Shown piece after piece: positions 44,072-55,900 of a stretch of DNA of 64,000 nucleotides (positions are counted from its first letter, which is position 1; each line of letters starts with the position of its first letter). A program made the translations under genes and the position numbers. The notes below the pieces were generated by a model. That model was not told where the DNA came from. It saw nothing but the letters and a program-made list of their open reading frames with translations, and did not search any database. Source of the stretch: Thelephora terrestris (taxonomy: Eukaryota > Basidiomycota > Agaricomycetes > Thelephorales > Thelephoraceae); NCBI GenBank assembly GCA_015956445.1, contig WIUZ02000003.1, positions 1,860,001 through 1,924,000 on the forward strand, read 5' to 3'.

Positions 44072-46489
44072 TGTGATGATTTCGCTGTTTACCCCCTTTT
44101 ATTTCCTTTATTTAACGCCTCATCACCACTAAGTCAGTTGGTGCCCTGCCCTAAACACGGCGGTAAACTGTTTATTATGCAGTATGCCCTATGCTTAACG
44201 ACTCAAAGTCCAATACGTGGAACGTGCTACTAGTCAAGATACCCCAGAAGACCCGAGGTATAATACGTGAACATGTACCGGCGGACCTTCATACGAAGAT
44301 CCCCCCTACCTGGCCCTCCGTTGCCCCTGGACGACTAGTAGATATTCAGGCTACCGACAACAAGGGATGCATTAATAAGCGTCGCGCGCTGACCTCTCGC
44401 AGAAGTCAACCGGCTTATTAATCTGACCCTTGGATTGGACTTATGAAAACCATTATGTTTTACGACCCATGGATCACACGCAATAGACAAAAGATTCATT
44501 GGAAGCCAACAGTACAAAAGAGTTATCTAATCAATATCTCTTCGAATCCTTTGTACTACTTCCAATGCCGATCTCACCAACTCCTCGTTCAACCAGTTCT
44601 GCTCCCGGATCTCGTTCGGGTCCACGTCCGACAAGTCATCGTAATCTGGAAGCTCCGTATCAGAGTTTGGTTCACTATCGGGAACAAACTCGGCGTACGG
44701 ATCATACTCCAGAGTAGGCCATTGACGGCGACTACCCCAAGGAGTAGAAACGAACTCAGGACGAGGAGTGTCCCTACGGACAACTCCTACGTTCTGATAG
44801 AATTCGTCGCTCCCGATTTCGATGACCTCATCATCAATGGGAACCAACCTATTCTCATGACGGACCAATAAACGAGCGGGCGGCGACTCAGCCCGATTAG
44901 GGATGATCAGCGACCCGGCCCGATGCGGAACCTCCAACTCCTCTTCCTCGACTCGGACTTCCGGTTCGTTGCACTTCCTCTGGAGATCCCGGACTTCCCC
45001 GGTCAACTCAGAAACACGACGAGTAAGGTGGACCTAAAAAGGAACAGGGTTAGAAGACGACAATTATCTTCGATCCCAGTCCCAGTACCTTATTGTCTTC
45101 CAATTCTCCGGTCTTCGCAACGAGACTCCGGACCAAGTCCTTCAACGTGATCACCTCTCCCTGAAAGAAAGTTTGAGTTAGAAGGTAAATTACTCCTGAC
45201 CCAAACTTTCTTACCTTCAACCTGTCAATCGCCATACCATGCTGCTCCTGCTCATCTTCAATCTTCAAGATGCCCTCATGACATCCGAGGAACTCCTTCT
45301 CCAGCTTCTTGATCTCTTCTCAACGACCATCAACTCGCTCATTTACATGAGCTATCTCATCCATCAACATGGACCCAACGTTACCCGTATGGATAACGCT
45401 GGCCTCCAACATGGAGTTGAAGGTCTCATTGGTCTCAGTGACGAACTCGACACCCCTATTAAGGAGTTCGGTCGCATAAGGGTTCGTCTCGATACGCGCC
45501 AACTTGCGCCGAGACACCCTACGAGAAGCCTGGATGAAATCCCTGAAACCTAAAGCGGAACGTCAGTAGACACGCCAAATATGTCAACCGACATCCCGAA
45601 CCTAAGTCGGTAAAACCCTCATTAGGGTCGGCGGTGGCGGTCCGGTCCATGACGTTTCCCAAAGTGGGATAAGGACGGGAAGCATCACGACGGGCATGGG
45701 AGAAACAGTCGATGTTGAAATTGTTCTCCTGAACAGGAGAGTAAGAAGAGGAACAACGAGTGGGAACACAAGTTTGAGCACGAGGCATGTTGGCTGTGTG
45801 TGTGTGTAACAAAGGGAGGTTTGTTGAGAGACCCAGTCATCCAACCCCCTTTGGTTATATACCAAATGCCACGCCCCTTCCATGACTCAGGAGTTGAGTC
45901 ATCATTTCTATTGTTTACTGCGCATGACCCACATGACATCATATGCCCCTATTTCTTAGTCATATGCTCCCCTTTTGCCATTGGCTGTTAGTCAGTCATA
46001 CCCACATTCCTTCTGAACATTCCCAGGATACGTCATGCTTTGTAACTGCTTTGTAATGCTCTCAAATTGCTATTGGCCGCCACACTTTCGTTTATCAGCT
46101 GATAATTTGTAGCATTAGTCACCACGTAACGCACAGACCATGCAGTGCTGTGCACGGACCATGTTTGTCTGTGTTTGTATCCATAGTATAGTTACATGTC
46201 ACTGTCACGTCACAAATCTAAGTAGTATATATACTCAGAGTAGTTTAGCCTGTACTCCTTAGATTTGTTATCATCAGACTCTCCGTGACCTCTATTGCTG
46301 TGTGCTTAGAGCAAGAGTGCCTGAAGACCCTTGTCTCCTTCTTTCTCCTCTTCTCCAATCTAGTCTGTGAAGAGACTTCTGATATCCCTGGGTTTGTAAC
46401 AGGGTTATAACTGTGTGTTTAACCCCTGCATATGATAGGTTTGGATAGCAAGAGTGCTATTGAACTGTAGAGGTCACGTCGGCCTGACA
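44072..46489 (+). mobile_element. LTR family D, copy 2 (solo LTR)
   Basis: The 2418-bp LTR runs from TGTGATGATTTCG to GGCCTGACA, flanked by the 5-bp duplication ATTGT (44067-44071, 46490-46494) inside foldback element 4. A TATA box for the element lies near 46225. It is about 95 percent identical by eye to copy 1 at 28091-30509. Confidence 0.92.
44527..45788 (-). CDS. LTR-borne coiled-coil protein gene, family D copy 2
   Basis: Starts MPRAQTCVPTRCSSS at 45788, after a TATATA box at 45856-45861. Blocks match those of copy 1: MDRTATADPNEGF, ETNPYATELLNRGVEFVTE, TLKDLVRSLVAKTGELED and the long last block with GEVRDLQRKCNEPEV, IGSDEFYQNVGVV and DYDDLSDVDPNE to the stop at 44527. The middle coiled-coil block is less well kept than in copy 1. 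Gene unrelated in sequence to the family A/B gene, though both encode heptad-rich proteins. Function unknown. Confidence 0.55.
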
Positions 46490-46728
46490 ATTGTGAAAGA
46501 AATTAAAATGTGCACAGCAGGCACATTGAGATCACATTGAGATCACATTGATGGGTACATTGTGATCACAATCAAAATGTGCCCACTGGGCACATTGGAC
46601 TCACATGGCCATCCACATTTTGAATGTATTCAAATTTCCCCCACTGGGCACATTGTGATCACTTGTTGACTGTGATCATAATGTGCTCAGCATGTACCCA
46701 CTGGGTATTTGACCCCTTGCCCCCAGTG

Positions 46729-46755
46729 TGACACGATAATACTGGGGAGTTCCGG
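46729..46755 (-). pseudogene. FunK1 piece 2 (tiny)
   Basis: A 27-bp remnant of the kinase gene between foldback element 4 and LTR E copy 2. It reads in frame with both neighbours (TPQYYRV). Confidence 0.75.
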
Positions 46756-47756
46756 TGTCGTGACCGTATTTCGGACACTATCCGGAATTGCGACCTTCTC
46801 TCAACTATTGACAACCGCTGCGTGAGGTCTAGATGACTTCCCTCAGCATTCTCGACTGTCCCGATGAGGATTTGCTGTCCCTTTGCTTCGCTACACTTCC
46901 CTCTCTTCTTATCCCCCTTCGCGACATCGCGACGTCCCGACGTTTTCCCCTTTCGACCTGCGCCCCCTCGACCTGCAACCTGCAACCTGCGTTTCTTAGC
47001 ATTTAGTATCCCTAGGACTTTGTTTCCTTCACATTCCGTCCCGATTACGTCCCGATCAGTCCCGATCGTGTCCCGACTTTTCAGTACGTTTTATATCTTT
47101 AGTTTTTCATCTCCCTATCTCCATTCCCTGCGTCCCGATCACGTCTCGATCGATCGCCCTGCTTGCGACTCCAGACCTCCCTCTGGTTCGTTTCTCAACC
47201 ACATTCCTTTCCTTCATCATTCCCTTCGATCCCCCGCCTTCCCTATGTCATAGACTCATCATAAGGTCTCTTGACATCATTTTGGTTCGTTCCCTTTGGT
47301 TCCCTTCGTTCTCAGAGCCCTTAGCATTGTATATATAAGCCCCTGTATTCGATAGACCAGAGAATCAATCAGCAGCGTTCCCTCTCTCTCTCTTCCTCTC
47401 TCTCTCTCTCTCTTCTGAGGCCTAGCAGCGTTGCTACGGTCCTCCCTTCGGTTCCCTCGTCGTCTCGCCCTCGTTCTCGTCGTCCCTCTGGTCTCTCAAG
47501 TCCTGCCGGTGTCCCGATTTCTGACTCTGTTGTCCCGACGTATCCCGACGTTTCCCTTTGTTTGTTATCGGTAGTTTCGTTCTCTGGCTTTCCTGTCGTC
47601 TTCTGTCTCGTTCTCCCATTCGTATCCCGACTTTCCCTCTCGCTGTTCATTTGCTTCCCGCAGATTCCCTAGAGGCTCGTGCCTCTAAACCGAGGACCCG
47701 ACCTTCTAACTGCCATCTCTGCCCTCTCGGACTCCGAAGGCTTTGTGGCCAGTTCA
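46756..47756 (+). mobile_element. LTR family E, copy 2 (solo LTR)
   Basis: The 1001-bp LTR runs from TGTCGTGACCG to CAGTTCA, with the 4-bp duplication CCGG (46752-46755, 47757-47760). A TATA box (GTATATATAAG) is near 47330, and CT-microsatellite runs follow at about 47385-47415. Confidence 0.85.
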
Positions 47757-48082
47757 CCGGAGATGCCGTCGAACTTGGACGGAAACATGACCCTGAGAAC
47801 AGTGTCTACATATGCCACCAACGGTTTGTAGTACAGCTTCTCCAACGTGCTGCTCGCTTTGCAAAGCTTGCGGTACGCGTTGTGGTGGCCGATGAAACCC
47901 TCGTCCGCTTTTACCGCTTCGATCGCCAGACCCCATTTGGTCTCCCAGTCAGGGGGAACATGCAAGGCGTAGTGCAAGAAGACTTCGAAATTGACAAAGA
48001 CTCGACTTTCAAGATCTTTGGTGATGTAGTCGTTGTAGTCGATGCGGTCATATCCCTCAGCTCAGTCCGTGTCGCCTTCTAG
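47757..48082 (-). pseudogene. FunK1 piece 1 (N-terminal)
   Basis: Encodes YITKDLESRVFVNFEVFLHYAL, ETKWGLAIEAVKADEGFIGHH and VDTVLRVMFPSKFDGISG in one frame. The upstream start is not clear; a possible LTR begins 70 bp further out. Confidence 0.75.
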
Positions 48083-48151
48083 ATTCTTAACAACTGCTGA
48101 GCTGTGACTGCTGGGGGTGCTCTGCGGTCCACTGAGAGAGATAAGAAGCGC

Positions 48152-48644
48152 TGTCGGACCCCTGGATTAATCATGATTTATTTATGATTTTTCGCACAAT
48201 CAATAGCGTACTTACAGCCCAAGCAAGAATATTCTATGGATAAAAGAGTGTTTATTCATTTGATAAGATAAGGACAAATAGATAAGATAAGGGATAAGAT
48301 AAGCCTGGAAAATCATGGAAAATCATGGAATTCCTTGGAGCCTACTGAAGAACACTGGAATGTATTAGAAGGTAATGGAACATTCTAGAAGGTGACAGAA
48401 TGTCACAGATGTGACCACTTGTCACCCAAGGGAACAAGGCGGAATGCCATGGAACATGATGGAATGTTATGGAATAATGTGGAATGCGTTGGAATGTTCT
48501 GGGACATTCTCCTGTAAATTAGTATATATAGACCTCAACCACACTTCTAAGGGACAATCAGTTCACCCACTGCTCAGGGAGAATCACCAACAGCTCAGTC
48601 TTCACCTAGACTGAGGCTCTCTTTGCTAAGTTTCCCCCCCAACA
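48152..48644 (+). mobile_element. Possible solo LTR of another family
   Basis: Begins TGTCGGACCCCTGG and ends CCCCCCCAACA, giving near-inverted TG...CA ends, with a TATA box (AGTATATATAGACC) at about 48518 and runs of TGGAATG-like motifs. No target duplication is visible (AGCGC left, ACTTT right) and there is no second copy in the window, so this rests on layout only. Confidence 0.35.
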
Positions 48645-49355
48645 ACTTTGCATCTACCCCCTACCCCTTAGGACTCATCAGAGTCAAGGAAAAAGACTTT
48701 TCTGTGCCTTTTTCGAAGCTTTTCCATAAGAAAAGGTGAAAAAAAGAGAAAAGTACGTACTTATAGAAGCCATGTCGTGAATAAATAAAAGTTGGGCTTC
48801 CAAATATGGTAATAAGTGTCCGATAAGCGAAGGAAAAGAAGTGAAAAGTCACGTACAAAAATAAGTTCTTTGCCATCTTGCTGATGCTGATTGGTTGAGT
48901 GATTTTGAGTAATCACATACCACTTTCAGCCTCATCCTCTGTGTGAAGAAGCACTAAGTCAGAAGTACTGATAAAGCCTAGCACACTTGTGACGTCGGAG
49001 TTTTTGGTGTCTGTATTGCTGAAGTCTGATACTTTAGGCAGATAGCCCTCCACCTCAGAAGAGTGATTGTCTAGGTAACAGCCGGATTTAGCAAGTACCA
49101 CAAAGGTCTCCGACATATTCTACAACATACTGTTTTATCCCAAGTTTATTTGAAGTTATATTTGTTTGACATGCTAGGCGTCATCTGTAGCAAGTTTAAG
49201 GTATCTAACATACCTCTATAAGCTCTACGACATATCTTGTCACTTTTACGACATATCAAGCACAGCCTCAGGTGTAAGCATACACCTTCCTTATTTGGTT
49301 TAGCTTCATGACACAGCCTCAACACAGCTTTAGGTACAGCCTGTCACAAACATGT
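48645..49355. other. Unassigned region
   Basis: AT-rich sequence with a 67-codon minus-strand frame at 48913-49116 (MSETFVVLAKSG ... LVLLHTEDEAESGM) of unknown kind. It might be an eroded piece of another kinase-like gene, but I cannot support that. Confidence 0.35.
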
Positions 49356-49985
49356 TGTCAGGGCCACTCTACCCCAACAACTACCAGTGCACTGAGCTGA
49401 CTCCGCAGAGTACTCACTAGTCCAACTAGCTTGTGAGAGAACGGTCACGTCTCTATTCTTCCGGTAGGTTGTCCGAGGTCACTACAAGTCAGGTCGAAAT
49501 CCTAAAGGGAAACCCAACCTAAACCGTACTTTGTTCGGTTTAACCAACAAGGGTTTATCCCTACAGCAGGATTGATGACTCCACCAGTTGATCGACTGGA
49601 CGCTCGAGGTGTTCTAATATGACTGCTGGGAGTCTATAGTTACGAGGCGCAGTTGACGCGCAGAGCGGGAGGGAGAGCAGATGGGGATGTCTTGGATCAA
49701 ACAAGAAACTCTGACTTGTCCTTAACTGCAACTGGGCTGAGAAGGGCAGAGGATTTCCTGAGGTAACAAAACTAAGGTACTACGATACAGCCACAGTTGC
49801 TACTTATACTAAAGGAGTGGCCATGACGTCAATACCCTAATATACCCTTATCAAGTCCAGAACAAAGGGAGATAAGGAGTGTGAGAACGCTAAGTAAGGG
49901 AAGCGAACAAAGGTGACGTGTGGGAGAATAAAGGACAAAGGGCCTTACTAGCGTGTGAAGGATTGCATAAAGGATAAGGAATGTC

Positions 49986-52916
49986 TGTCAGGGCCACTCT
50001 TCGCCCTTCAGGTGCCAGTGCTGTTGGTGAGTCGCAACTCCAACCAACAAGAAACAATGGGGCAAAGGGGGAACGACTTCCCTATATCCACCCAAAGTCT
50101 ACGTGGTCCAAAACGCGATGGACGAGCGTTCTCCGGTAGGTTGTCCGAATTCACAGCAGGAGTGCCGAGCCTCTATCAGGTAAATCCCTATCGTCTTCTG
50201 AGGGCAGATACAAGAGCCCGAGGATGGCGCCTCAAACTGATGACTTGATCCAAAGAGCAGTGCGGAACTCGATGTCGTGTCCGAGCTCGCTTCAAACACC
50301 GGTTAAGGATCAAGACTGAGTGAGAGAGGAGAGCGAACGGTTCAAGGAGTTACTCGATAAGCTCTTCAGTGGCCTACAGCAAATACACCGATGCTGCAAG
50401 GAGAAGAGGACTTCCCGAGATATCAAAGATGGGGAGTCCTCAGCTACTCTACTGGTACTTATATAGGAGAGTGGCCGGGACATAGATAACCCTATCTAAT
50501 AGTAACTCGGAGCAAAGAAGGGCCGAGAGTAAGCACGAACAGTAAGCGGCCCGGAGTATAGAATAGAATGATAAAGGAATGACTAATGGGTCAGGGTTCG
50601 TGAGAAAACATGAAAGGGGTCATGACGTCGTGTGGGAAAGGGATGACAAAGGATAATATCACATGTAAGGGTGAACCAATGAGGGGACGACGCGTCAGCT
50701 CGTCCGATCGGGACAACGAAGGACCGAGTGGGGCCTGAATGTCGAAGGCGAATGTATGAGAAGTCTGGGCCGGTGAAACGATGGGCCGAGCCAATGGCGA
50801 ATAGGACGCGGGCGCTGTCGAGGGTCGAATAAAGCGTAGTGCGAACCGGCCATTGGATCCATCGAACTCCCTTCTTCCAAATCAACAATCCCACCAACCA
50901 ACTACTCATCCATTATGCCCATGATCTCCGATCGTGTCTTCCGTGCTGAGAATAGTACTGCCACCATTGAGTCCGCGGATCCTCGATCCGTGCAGAATAA
51001 GGGCTACTTCTTGCCGAACGCCAACGTGGCGTACCCTAGTTACCGAGAGGCGCGTTGTCACGCGTCGCCGTTGTTGGCAACCACTGACAACGCTTTCATA
51101 GATCTTCGCGGTTGCCGATAAGGTGGATGCTCGACAACTGGAGGCAACGATAGCCAAGCCTCCCAGCTATTTGACTATGGATGACGAGTTGTGGTACCAC
51201 AACTTGATCGACCATAAGCTGCAGGAGTCGATGCGAGGGGTCACGTTCAACATCGAGTTACGGATGCCATATGAGACTCCTGTGGCTTCGTCGCTGTGGG
51301 GACTCCTGCGAATGGGAATCTATGACTTGGGGAACGGGGAAGGAAGGTGGCCTGGAGCGACTCGCTCCCAACACTACACAGCAGCCGTTGGTCACCGCCT
51401 TTGGTTCCTCCTGAGGACGGAACAGAAAGCGGTGAGTCGGTCTGTGCATCCCGCTTGTGGGATAACACTGACGGACTTATAGAATGAGCGACTGAAGCGT
51501 GAGGTGAAGGAAGCGAAGGACGACGCCCGTAGGATGTACTCGGAGGCGTTGGACATGAAGAAGACGCTTTTGCTGATGAACGACACGCTCCGCGTGACGT
51601 TTGAGAGCGAGATGCTGGCGTTGCGCGAAGAACACAATCGGTTGGTCGAGTCCTTGAAGGAACGGGACGACACGATTCAACGAGATCTGATTGAGGTCGA
51701 CCGACGACTCAACCGTCATCGAAGGGCCTTGAACGAGCTCGACACCAAGGTCGGTGCGACTTCTCCTGGTCCTTATCCAAGAGAGCTCACGCCACTTCTA
51801 GGTTGACACGTTGGACGACGCCTTGCCGTTGCTGGGTGCTCGGGTCGAATCGATGAGTGAGCGGTTGTGCCACTGCCGTACTCGTTCGGTGGCTGCGGTT
51901 CGCGACGAGTCCGGGGACGAGTCGATTCCGGATCGGATGGCTTCTCCCATAGGTGGGATGTCGGTTGACATATTTGGCTTGTCCACTGACATCTCTTCTT
52001 AGCTTCCGATGGGTCGTACCGCACACCTGCGCACACTGATGGCGGGGAGGAGGTCGTTCGCGAGACGTCTGAGGAGACGGCCGTGAATCCGGTTAGCAGT
52101 TCTCCCGAGTTGGAGTACGCGGGGGAGAACGAAGTGGCTGTTCCGATTCCGCCTCCGTCGATCTCGCCGGTGCGTGGGCAACGTTCTATCCGTGCTCGTC
52201 GTTGGGTTCCTTATCGCGGGGCACTTCGTCCAGCGCACCGCATGCGTCCCAGTAATCCCAACGTTGTCCGCCAGGGTGGAGACATTGAATCCACCGTCTT
52301 ATTCCGATGCGACGATGCTACAGTGTCGCGTGGATCGCGGCGAGCTGATTCCGGTGGAGTCCGTCGACGTGAACGGCTTAACCGACCTTACGCTCTTGTC
52401 GGTCCAGCGTGCAGCGGAGGCCGTTCGCCTGGTGGCTCAACTGACCGAGAGAGTGGAGGGTTGGTCAGTCCAGAGGACTCTGGATCAGACTATGGTCGAT
52501 TCAGCGAGGAACCGCCTTCGCGCCGAGGTTCAGTTGGCCGTCGCTCATCGTCTGGAGGAAGCTCAGGTCGTCGAGATGGTCGACGAGGAAGTCGACGAGA
52601 ATGCCTCGGAGGGGACGGAGGAGGAGGTTGCCAGTGCTGAGGAGTACTGGCAGACCAGGTCTTGACGACCAGGGTTTGTACGCCTTAGTCCTCCTTCATA
52701 GAGTCTGGGCGGATTCAACTCCGTCGGTTTGGTAGTCTCATGTCTTCGCCGCGCGCCTTGTGTAATATCATCAGTGTCCTTGTCTGTGTTTCTTGATGAC
52801 GTGTGAGTCGTGATAAAGGAAACGATAAGATAAGAAAGGGGTATAGGTAAGGAAAGTGGGCGAAAGTTGGGTGTGAAAAACGGTTCAAAAAGGGAATAAA
52901 AGTCAGCACGCTGACA
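49986..52916 (-). repeat. 3' LTR of chromovirus A
   Basis: 2931 bp, TGTCAG...CTGACA. Most of it is U3 holding an antisense gene. The element TATA box and predicted RNA start lie near 50460 and 50430. Confidence 0.95.
50915..52665 (+). CDS. LTR-borne coiled-coil protein gene, family A (3' LTR)
   Basis: Gene inside the U3, antisense to gag-pol. It starts MPMISDRVFRAENSTATIE at 50915. Blocks: an N-terminal block; a block with TMDDELWYHNLIDHKLQES and LWGLLRMGIYDLG (51090-51430); a heptad-rich block LKREVKEAKDDARRMYSEA with LREEHNRLVESLKERDDTI (51484-51750); a small block near 51810-51935 with LPLLGARVESMSERLC; and a 3' region. There two long frames overlap: one to 52640 (AHRMRPSNPN, serine/arginine/glycine-rich), the other to 52665 (LLSVQRAAEAVRLVAQLTE, acidic end). 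GT-AG-like gaps of about 55 bp separate the blocks. It is a homologue of the family B gene: DDELW, LWGLLRMGIYD versus LWYTLQRGIYD, and EREVKEAK are shared. Confidence 0.6.
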
Positions 52917-52920
52917 GGAT

Positions 52921-52929
52921 CCTCCTTCT
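52921..52929 (-). other. Polypurine tract of chromovirus A
   Basis: On the minus strand AGAAGGAGG lies four bases before the 3' LTR, immediately after the pol stop codon, the expected place for the plus-strand primer. Confidence 0.7.
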
Positions 52930-55900
52930 AGATTGGCGCGTCTCGAGTCAATGGTCCAGTAGGCCAACTTGAGACTTCTGTGAGGGGACGTAAGGGGACG
53001 AATTCCATATCGATAGCGTTGATCTTTTTCTTCCCTCGTCTTCGTCGCTTGGTAAGCTGTTGACCGGATTTGGAACCGTCGGCTAGTCGTCGCGGGGCGC
53101 TCGGGTGTTCCTGGTAGAACTCCGAAACCATGTCCTGAGCGTTCTCGAGATCGACTTCGTCTTGCCACGAGTTTTCCGAATCTGGCCAGCCCAACCACTT
53201 GACCAAGAACTTGAGTTTCTTCCCAATGAACTTTGCGTCGAGAACCTTTTCGACTTCCCATTCTGGTTCTCCTTCGACAATGTCTGGAGGTGGACTGGGA
53301 TGATTGGGGTTCTTTGGGTCTTCGTGATAGGCGTCAAGCTTTGAGACGTGGAAAACGGGGTGAACATTCTTCCATTGTTGAGGTAACTCGAGTCGGTATG
53401 CGTGTGTTCCGACTTTGGCGAGGATCTTGAAGGGGCCAGATCTTCGCTCGGCGAGTTTCCGGGAAGGACGATTGATTGAAAGATCAGCGTTATCGAGCAG
53501 GACCTTCTGACCTATTTCGAACTGAGGGGTAGGACCTCGGTGTTTGTCATAGAAGCGCTTCATGTCGACTGCGGCTTGTTCGAGAGCTTTGGCGGTATCC
53601 TTCTGTACTTGGTGAAGGTGTTCCACAAAGTCTTCGACCGATTCGATGGGAGAGTCAATCCGGGGTAGAGAACCAATGTGAGGGTGGTAGCCGTAATTCG
53701 CATAGAAGGGGGTGGTCTTGAGTGACTTGTGATAACGATTGTTCAGTGCGAACTCGATCACAGGTAACCAGTCGACCCAGTCGTCCTGATGAAAGGAGAT
53801 GACTGTGCGTAAGGCTTGTTCGACTTCTTGGTTGGTTCTCTCGGATTGTCCATCGGTCTGCGGGTGGTAAGCCGTAGAAAGAGCAGTCTCGATTTGAAGG
53901 TTGCGGTTGGCTTCTTTGGCAAAGCGCGATGCGTACTGAGGTCCTCGATCAGAGATGATCTTGTCCGAAATTCCATGGAGTCTCCAGACGTTCTGAAGGT
54001 AAAGGTGGTACAGGCCTTCGGAATCCAGGGTAGTGGTGGTGGGAGCTACGTGAACGATCTTGCCACGTTTATCCGTAACGGTCCAAATTGCGTCATAGCC
54101 TTTGCAGGGGGGCAAGCCGGTGATGAAGTCGGTGGTGATAACTCCCCAGGGTCGTGGAGTAGGATCAATCGGCTTTAATTCTCCGTGAGGCTTCCTACGA
54201 TGGATTTTGGTCCGTTGACAAATATCGCAGTTACGTATCCACTCATCCACATCGTTGTAGAGACGCGGCCAGTAATAATCTCGTCGTACGGCCTGGAGTG
54301 TTGCGTCTCGTCCTGGATGTCCTGCTTCAGGTTCGGAATGGAGGGCGCGGAAGACAGTTTGTCGAAGGTGTTCCGGAATGTAGATCTTTCCTCGATAGGT
54401 CCATAGATCATGTGCTTTTCCCCAACCATCAGGGATCTTTGCAGTCTCTCCTTCCTTAGTGGTATTAAAGGAAAGGATGAGAGGGTCCAATGCTTGAGCG
54501 TTGTACAGCTCTGTGAGTATGGTGGACTTGACTATTCGTAAAGCTGCGATGCGATGGTCGGTGGTGATCTTTTCCGGGGGGATCATGACGATTTCCGGTT
54601 TGGGTACGTCTTCCCGTTTGTGGTCCATGCGTCGTGAGAGGTGGTCAGGGACTGAAGATTGTTTTCCGGGACGATAGACTAGCTTGTAGTCGAACTCCGA
54701 TAGTAGATGATACCATCGGGTTTGTCGGTCGTCCAGTTGTTGCTTGTCCATAAAATAAGTTAAATTCTTGTGGTCCGTAAGAATCATAAAGGGGGTCTTG
54801 GTTCCAGACAGCCAGTGTCGGAATTCCTTGAGGGCGTTAATGATTGCGAGTAATTCGCGGTCGTGAACGGCATAACGTGTTTCTGCATCATGGAATCCTT
54901 TCGATAGGCAACCCACTGGACGCCATTTGCCATCGTCTTGTAGCTGAGAAAGCATCGCTCCCCAGGCGTACGCCGAAGCGTCGGTCTCTAGGAGGAACGG
55001 CTTTTCTTGGTCGGGGTGAGCAAGGCAAACGTCGTTAAGCAGGGTGTCCTTGAGTTTCTGATAACTCTGTTGTTGGGTAGGGGTCCAGGACCAGAGTACG
55101 TCTTTTCGTAAAAGGTCGTTAAGGGGTCTTGCGACGTTAGAGAAATCGCGGATAAAACGTCGATAGTAGTTCATCATTCCCAAATAGGAACGAAGTTCGG
55201 AGACGGTGGTGGGGATCGGCCAATCGCGAATACCAGAGAGTTTGACGGGGTCGGGACGGATACCGTCACCGGAGATTATGTGACCAAGGTAAGGGATTTC
55301 CGATTGAAGAAATTCGCACTTTTCGGCTTTTAGCGACAAGTGGTGTTCTCGGAATACCTTTAAGATCTCTTTGACGACTTCGATGTGAAAGTCTTCGTCC
55401 GAGAGTTTTCCGGTGGGGTCAGATCCAGTTCCGATTCCGACGTCGTCAATGAACGTGCTGGTGTCGCCTCGACGAATGTAGACAATGAAGATGGAATTCA
55501 TCATTGCCTGGAAGGTAGCCGGCGCATTGGTAAGACCAAAGGTCATGACCAGTGATTCGTAGAGTCCTCGGTTGGTAATGAACGCGGTTTTCCATTCGTC
55601 ACCCTTCTTCATACGGATGTTGTAGTATCCCGACCGAACGTCCATGGCGGAGAAGTATTTGCAGCCTTTCCATTTCTGGATAAGCTCGTCTATTCTCGGC
55701 AGGGGGTAGACGTTCTTGACGGTGATGTCGTTCAACTTGCGATAGTCGATGACCATCCGTTTCTTTCCGTCTTTCTTGTTGATGAAGAAGACCGGAGAGG
55801 CAAGGGGCGAATCAGAAGGTCTGATGCGTCCGTTCTTGAGGTTCTCGTCGAGGAATACGTCGAGTTCCTTTTGTTCGTCGTAGGAGAGGGGGTAGATTCG

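Larger units (their letters stand above)
43571..46728. mobile_element. Foldback DNA element 4, split by LTR family D
   Basis: Ends CACTGGGGGTGAGGGGTCA and TTGACCCCTTGCCCCCAGTG with the duplication TGA (43568-43570, 46729-46731) in the FunK1 gene. LTR D (44072-46489) is inserted near its middle. Without the insertion it would be about 735 bp, shorter than elements 2 and 3, so the left arm has lost sequence. Confidence 0.88.
30510..48082 (-). pseudogene. FunK1-type protein kinase gene split by nested insertions
   Basis: One minus-strand host gene can be followed through five pieces: 47757-48082, 46729-46755, 42790-43570, 41589-41797 and 30510-31679. Removing each insertion with one copy of its target duplication gives continuous reading across the junctions, for example ISG|TPQYYRVSRND and QG|KKIVVKVSWP. 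Family features visible are the N-terminal YITKDLESRVFVNFEVFL, HLSPDLVVLHSD, DRLQLYHANQLVILVSS, the ATP-site lysine in KIVVKVSWP, the catalytic LHRDPSPNNIMYR, the metal-binding variant LTDYDLLSWM and the PPYMAHELL motif. FunK1 kinases are fungal and often transposon-associated. The 5' end is uncertain and may be cut by a possible LTR at 48152. The 3' end is cut by LTR D. The gene cannot be functional with about 15 kb of inserted DNA. Confidence 0.85.

Noticed and set aside
44072-46489. LTR D as a non-autonomous gene-carrying transposon rather than an LTR
   Set aside because: TG...CA ends, 5-bp duplication and an end-proximal TATA box fit a solo LTR, although the internal region is not in the window.
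49358-49574. Treating the TGTCAGGGCCACTC heads at 31680, 49356, 49986 and 58744 as one LTR family
   Set aside because: Only the first 15 bases or so and a short CCGGTAGGTTGTCCGA box agree; beyond them A and B differ and have different lengths.
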